Assembly (NCBI GenBank): GCA_037974665.1
Contig: CM075768.1
Span: 7,155,501 to 7,219,500 of the forward strand
Source: Ehretia macrophylla
Lineage: Eukaryota; Streptophyta; Magnoliopsida; Boraginales; Ehretiaceae
DNA length: 64,000 bases
Direction of reading: 5' to 3'
Of this stretch, positions 59,543 to 64,000 are shown piece by piece. The position numbers and the translations under genes were made by a program. Position 1 is the first letter of the stretch. Each line of letters begins with the position of its first letter. The notes under the pieces were generated by a model. That model saw nothing but the letters and a program-made list of their open reading frames with translations. It did not search any database and was not told the origin of the DNA.

Positions 59543-59933
59543 TACATATGATAAGCTCAGTTTTCAAATAAATTCATGTTTCTTGTAAATTCAATAAGTC
59601 CTGATAATAAAATGTATCAGGCCCTAGCTACTAAACATAAAAGTTCAGCACTGGCATCCAGAACATCCAAGTATTGAGAAGCCGAAGGTTTATTTTACTT
59701 TCGTTCTATAAACAGTATGTTATCTTTCAAACTCCTTTAGAATTATACTAAGTTCATTAGAAGGTTGAATAGAACCATAACATCAACTGGTAGCATTTTG
59801 GACAAACCATTTTTGTAAAAGTAGTTATATATAACTAAGAAAATTTATCTTGTAAATAATTTGAGGAATATACAAAATAAACCAATCTTCCCTAAAATAA
59901 TTACTTAAAGTCTAGGAGTAGTTAATTAAATAT
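59543..59933. other. no gene; probably remainder of LTR F
   Basis: AT-rich sequence immediately right of the composite element. By position it should continue the LTR that the composite split, but no family motif is recognisable in this part. Confidence 0.4.
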
Positions 59934-60909
59934 TAGAGATGGCAATGGGGACAGGGATTGCGGGTACTCGCCCCTACCCCAAATAGGGTAGGGATTGGGG
60001 CGGGAAATGGGGAATGGGGCGCGGGATGGGGATCAACTTTTAATACCTACGCGGGGGCAGGGCGGGGTGCGGGGATAAGCATTTCTCGCCCCGCATCCCC
60101 CGCCCCGCATATATAGATAGTTATTTTTATTATTTTAGTATTATATATGTATTAAAATTATACATATAAAAGTATAAAAAATAACATTAAGCAAAGTATT
60201 ATAAAATGGAGAAGAAAAATTAAATTATTTGAAAGGATTTTATAATTATTCTTAAAATCATTGTATGCCGTAACTTGAAATTGGCTATCACTTGACATAA
60301 ATACCTCAATTTTATTATTGTTCATAGTGAATTAAGAGATTTGTTAATTATTTCAATTGCACTTCAAAAAGTTTCAAATAATATAACTAAAGATGAATTT
60401 TAAAGAATTGCAACTAATATTATATGTGACATGTGATAAGAAAAAAAATTATAATAATCAATGCAATCTCATTACCACAAAGAAATGTTCTTTTTCAATT
60501 AGAGTTCTCATACACAATAGTTAAGTCAAAATTTATTTTAAATATTTGGGACTCAATTACTATAATATTATTTTTACTATTTAATTGCAAGAATAATTAA
60601 TATTAGACTTTATTTAAGATCTATATTTATAATTATTATTAATATAACTTTAATTTATATTTTGAAGTTGCATGATTTAAATTAATTATAATTCTTAAGG
60701 TTTAAAAAGAATAATAAAAACCCCGCGGGTAATCTCCATTCTCCACGGGGATTCAGGGGCGAGGGCGAGGGCGGGGGGCAGGGGTGTAGAATGCGAGGAT
60801 GGGGCGGGGGATGAGAGAGCTTTTTAAGTGGCGGGGCGGGGCGGGGCGGGGCGGGGCGGGGCATGGGAATAGCTCCCCCCGCCCCTACCCTGCCCCATTG
60901 CCATTCCTA
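59934..60909. mobile_element. hAT-type MITE (976 bp), TSD TTAAATAT
   Basis: Terminal inverted repeats TAGAGATGGCAATGGGG and, from the right, TAGGAATGGCAATGGGGC are flanked by perfect 8-bp duplications TTAAATAT (59926-59933 and 60910-60917). An 8-bp duplication and a TA-start TIR fit the hAT superfamily. The centre (about 60115-60710) is very AT-rich; the two subterminal zones are strongly GC-rich, with tandem GGGGC at about 60831-60860. No transposase, so it depended on an autonomous partner. Confidence 0.88.
60831..60861 (+). repeat. GGGGC tandem repeat, G-quadruplex-prone
   Basis: About six consecutive GGGGC units near the right end of the hAT MITE. The left subterminal zone (59955-60070) has many GGGG and GGGGCG runs on the same strand, followed by a C-rich patch. 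Confidence 0.8.
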
Positions 60910-60917
60910 TTAAATAT

Positions 60918-61857
60918 ATATACTATGCATCAGGTAAATTCCAGCTACAATAGATTAGACTTCCTTTATTAATTCCTAATTACTCACCAACTATCTTAAT
61001 TTACTTCTGCTAATACTTCATCTATCGTGTAGCTGACCCTTTCCTGTATCTTTGGCTCTTATCAGTAGATCTTACTGTTTGAGAAATAATAGCCATCTAC
61101 TTTACGTGAATGGTACAAGCAGCATACCTACCTAAAGATTACGTGTAGACTACATGCAAAATAGAACAAATTATCTTACATACAGATACGATAGGCATAC
61201 ACATAAAAAATGTTGTTTTATTAAGAATCTCCTCACCTTATCGTACAATTCGCGAATCCCTTGCTTCGGTTGTGATGACCATGAGCTTTGCTTTTAATGG
61301 TTTAAGCTAGTGATGGCTTACCCGACATGTGCATGTTATATATATAAACCACTTGAATCGAATTGGTAATGACAGAGTGGCAGCTTTTGCTTACTAATAA
61401 AACATTGAAGAATCTTATCTCGTTATGAATATTTAGCTTGGTGTGTTTGGGCTATTGCCGAAGGATATTCTCCTTCTGTAGGGTCCTTGCTTCCGTTTTA
61501 TTGGATCACGGTGATGAAGATTATAATCAGGCAGTGAGAAAATGATGATTACACCATTTTAGCTCTAATGATTGCTCTATAAGCAAATGAGATTCTCTGG
61601 CAAATTAGGACTGGAACACATTAGGCTGCTGAAGCTATGTGCTGGCAATATTTACAAGGTGACTCACGGTACTAATTCATGTGCTGGCAAACGATGAAGC
61701 TGGTTCGGTGATGGTTGATGAAGCTGGCAAGTTGTGGTGAAACGGTGGTGGATGATTCAGCTAATGGTGAAGACAGATGGTTGTCTTCGTGCGAAGGAGA
61801 TGGTGATCAAGCATGGCTACTAACAGTGGGGTTGTAATTCGATTCTTAGACTTGTTG
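60918..61857. other. no gene recognised
   Basis: No supported coding sequence. The second half (about 61610-61850) is rich in GATGAAGCTGG / GGTGATG-like short repeats. It may include the far end of LTR F, but no terminus could be fixed. Confidence 0.4.
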
Positions 61858-64000
61858 TGTCACGCCCCAACTCGACCCCTCCTATAATCAGTCAGGACGC
61901 AACGGAATTTCGGCAGTATAACGACAGTAAATGGGATACCGAGGCTCTAAACCAACCTCCATAGGACATCATACCTCAACTCCATAAACCATACAACAAA
62001 CAACTCCTCAATAACATAATAACATACATCATGACCATATCATACAATAAACATTTCTCGTTATATACCTCCGTTCCAACATAATACATGAACCCTTAAT
62101 ATACAATACAAAAACATATTGAGCCAATCTAACAACCTAATCATAAACAAAAGAAAGGCTATTAAGACAACATCAACTAATTCATTAACTGATCAACATC
62201 TTATACATTATAAACTACAAAGCAGATAAAAGTCTACTAAGTTAATTTACAAGATGATAAAACATGTACCACATCACGAATAAGACTCTGGAACATAGGA
62301 CTCATCCACGTAAGACACGTTTTCCACATTCTCCTCTTCAGGAGGCACGTACCCGTAATCCTGCGAAAGTACACCTGTATGCATGCAATAATAGAGAGTG
62401 AGCTTATATAAAATAAGCCCAGCGAGGATCCGATAGATCTCGAGCAAGGTCTACTAAACTCCTTGGAATAATCCTTTGAGTCAGTAAACACACAATAACA
62501 ACAATAATAATATCATCACATAACTATATGATCATTCAATAAAGGATACTCTAGTTGGTGTAGCTCCAAACACCATCACGATCATAACAGCCTTCTTGTG
62601 ACTCCCATAAACTCACGCACCCGGGGTACCCCCAATAACCTCGCCCTCCATGACACCTCCGTCATGCGAGCTGGAGGCAATCTCTGATAGTCATGCCGTT
62701 ATCACCCCGACAGCCCAATGCTGCCCGAGAAGTGGCACACACATACCAGAGACCCAGCAATAATAATAAACATCAATCATTCACAGGAGGATAGTCTAGC
62801 AGAACTGTTTATCTCCCGGCATCAATCATCAATCAATAATCATCAATAATCATCAATAATCATATTATCATCATCAATAATCATATTATCATCATAATAA
62901 CATCAATAATCAATTTAACAACAAATAACTAAGTTAGATGACAAAGTAGGCCATCCAACCGAACAAGCATTAAACACACAAACAAACCCTCATTTACCCG
63001 GCAGCAACTCACAATTTAATCACTCAATCCACACCCAATCAACTAAGGCTCAATCTAACATTTTAAAGAAAGACAACCTAAACTTCAAATAATCATATCT
63101 TACATTCTACTAATCCAAACAACTCCAAATCAGTTTCTATCACTCACCCATTCAACTAACTACATTAACCCCCTAGGAAATCAACCAAAACACATCCAAA
63201 TCATGCTCAACAACCCTAAAACTCTAGTGTGTCATGGCTGAAATTTCTGGATTTTCACCCAAACTTCATAATCGAAAATTCGGCATTACAACGGCGCTAC
63301 CACGTAATTATCAAACATTTAGAAATCGACGGCAATTGATTCCGATCAACACAACTCAATTTAATCAACATTGAACAAATTAATCAAATTTAAATACCCG
63401 AAAAATAAAAATTATGCTACAACAGATAAAAACTCGTAGTATTACAGTTAAATGATCCCTAGCATGCAAGGAGCAATAATCTAACATTAGATTAGAATTC
63501 TAAGGGTTCAATTTTCATTTATACGCAAAAATGCAAAAGACAACTTTTGAGATCTAGAATTTTTCTCTCACCTTTGATGCAATATAAGCCTAAGAATGCG
63601 TGCAAAGTGTGCCCAACAAGTGGAATCCAACTCGGCACGAAATTCTACGTACAAAAACTAGCTTTTTCTTTAAAAAATTACTTTGAAAATCTTGAAAACT
63701 CTTTTTTCTTTTCTCTCTTCTCCCTCTCGGCAATGTGTGTGCAATTGTGGGTGTTTTTGTGCTTTGTGAGTGTGTGTTGGTGATATAAGCTTGTTGGTCG
63801 ACCATTTAAATGAAAGTCAAAGTTGAAACTTAGCATTTTTTTGTGTTTTCTTGACTTTAAATGCATTTTCTTGATCACCAAAGTTCAAAACAATTATTCA
63901 ACACCCAAGCTAGCTCAAGTAAATTATTTTTAGGTGACAAGAAGTTTTACAATCAAACAATTTCACCTGAATCGGCTTAAAACTTGATTTTCGCAAAAGT
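61858..64000 (-). mobile_element. LTR H, large-LTR family, minus strand, cut by the window edge
   Basis: The minus-strand end reads GTCGAGTTGGGGCGTGACA. Acceptor-like ATACAG|GTG (about 62372-62381), module (about 62590-62750, with GGGGTACCCC near 62624), donor-like AAAG|GTGAGAG (about 63566-63575), all in the family order. The start of the LTR lies beyond 64000, so length and target duplication are unknown. Confidence 0.7.
62818..62912. repeat. ATCAATAAT-type microsatellite
   Basis: A run of ATCAATAATC and ATTATCATC units inside LTR H. Confidence 0.8.

Noticed and set aside
60682-60864. Proline-rich minus-strand open frame (RPAPP repeats)
   Set aside because: It is the GGGGC tandem array of the hAT MITE read backwards, not a gene.
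1-64000. CRISPR arrays, bacterial operons, tRNA or rRNA genes
   Set aside because: None seen. The window is plant nuclear DNA, and the periodic repeats present are LTR arrays or microsatellites.

Overview
The window looks like a repeat-rich, AT-rich piece of a flowering-plant (eudicot) nuclear genome. The clues are a plant-only S1/SPH secreted-protein gene, a FAR1-domain gene remnant, Ty1/copia and Ty3/gypsy LTR retroelements with tRNA-Met type primer sites, and Emigrant-, hAT-, MULE- and CACTA-type DNA transposon remains. I recognise only one host gene that looks intact (4745-5188). Almost everything else is transposable-element sequence, mostly nested. All LTR-element calls are fossils: none of the coding elements looks whole.

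Layout. 1-6050: a small LTR-like fragment (605-1010), a FAR1-related pseudogene (2725-3345), a long inverted-repeat (foldback) element (about 3597-4078), and the S1-family gene. 6051-13570: an old minus-strand copia whose reverse-transcriptase region was split by a TRIM-sized LTR element (6687-12594). One LTR of that TRIM was later split by a Sirevirus-like, largely pol-less copia (6770-11866). 14106-14766: minus-strand chromovirus 3' pol remains. 14772-15634: an LTR with the start of its leader. 15635-24917: a plus-strand copia with a solo LTR (19832-22343) inside its gag. 24918-31057: an LTR-like stretch carrying an Emigrant-like MITE, which itself holds a short LINE tail, followed by the 3' end of a minus-strand Angela-like copia. 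31058-43640: a non-coding LTR element (31058-38965) and two more solo LTRs (32557-35855 and 39096-42487), the second lying in the gag of a minus-strand Tat/Ogre-like gypsy element. 43643-48423: a copia gag fragment, a CACTA-like end, and a probable MULE with a GRF zinc-finger pseudogene and a convergent zinc-knuckle transposase end. 48424-64000: a solo LTR, a split LTR, an unusual composite LTR element (51734-59537), a hAT-type MITE (59934-60909) and an LTR cut by the window edge.

The theme of the right-hand 44 kb is one family group of very large LTRs (2-3.4 kb). Their termini resemble TGTgAygCCC...GGGgcGTTACA. Four are solo LTRs with perfect 5-bp target duplications (TGGAA, GTATT, ATAGT, CCTTC). 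Across both strands they share an internal GC-rich module with a hairpin whose stem covaries, placed between splice-donor-like and splice-acceptor-like sequences. Two members carry about 1.6 kb of non-coding internal sequence between LTRs, so they look non-autonomous. One of them is flanked by a perfect CTATA duplication but shows the U3 terminus at both outer ends, which suggests aberrant joining of cDNA ends before integration.

All identities rest on reading motifs and repeats by eye; no database search was possible.
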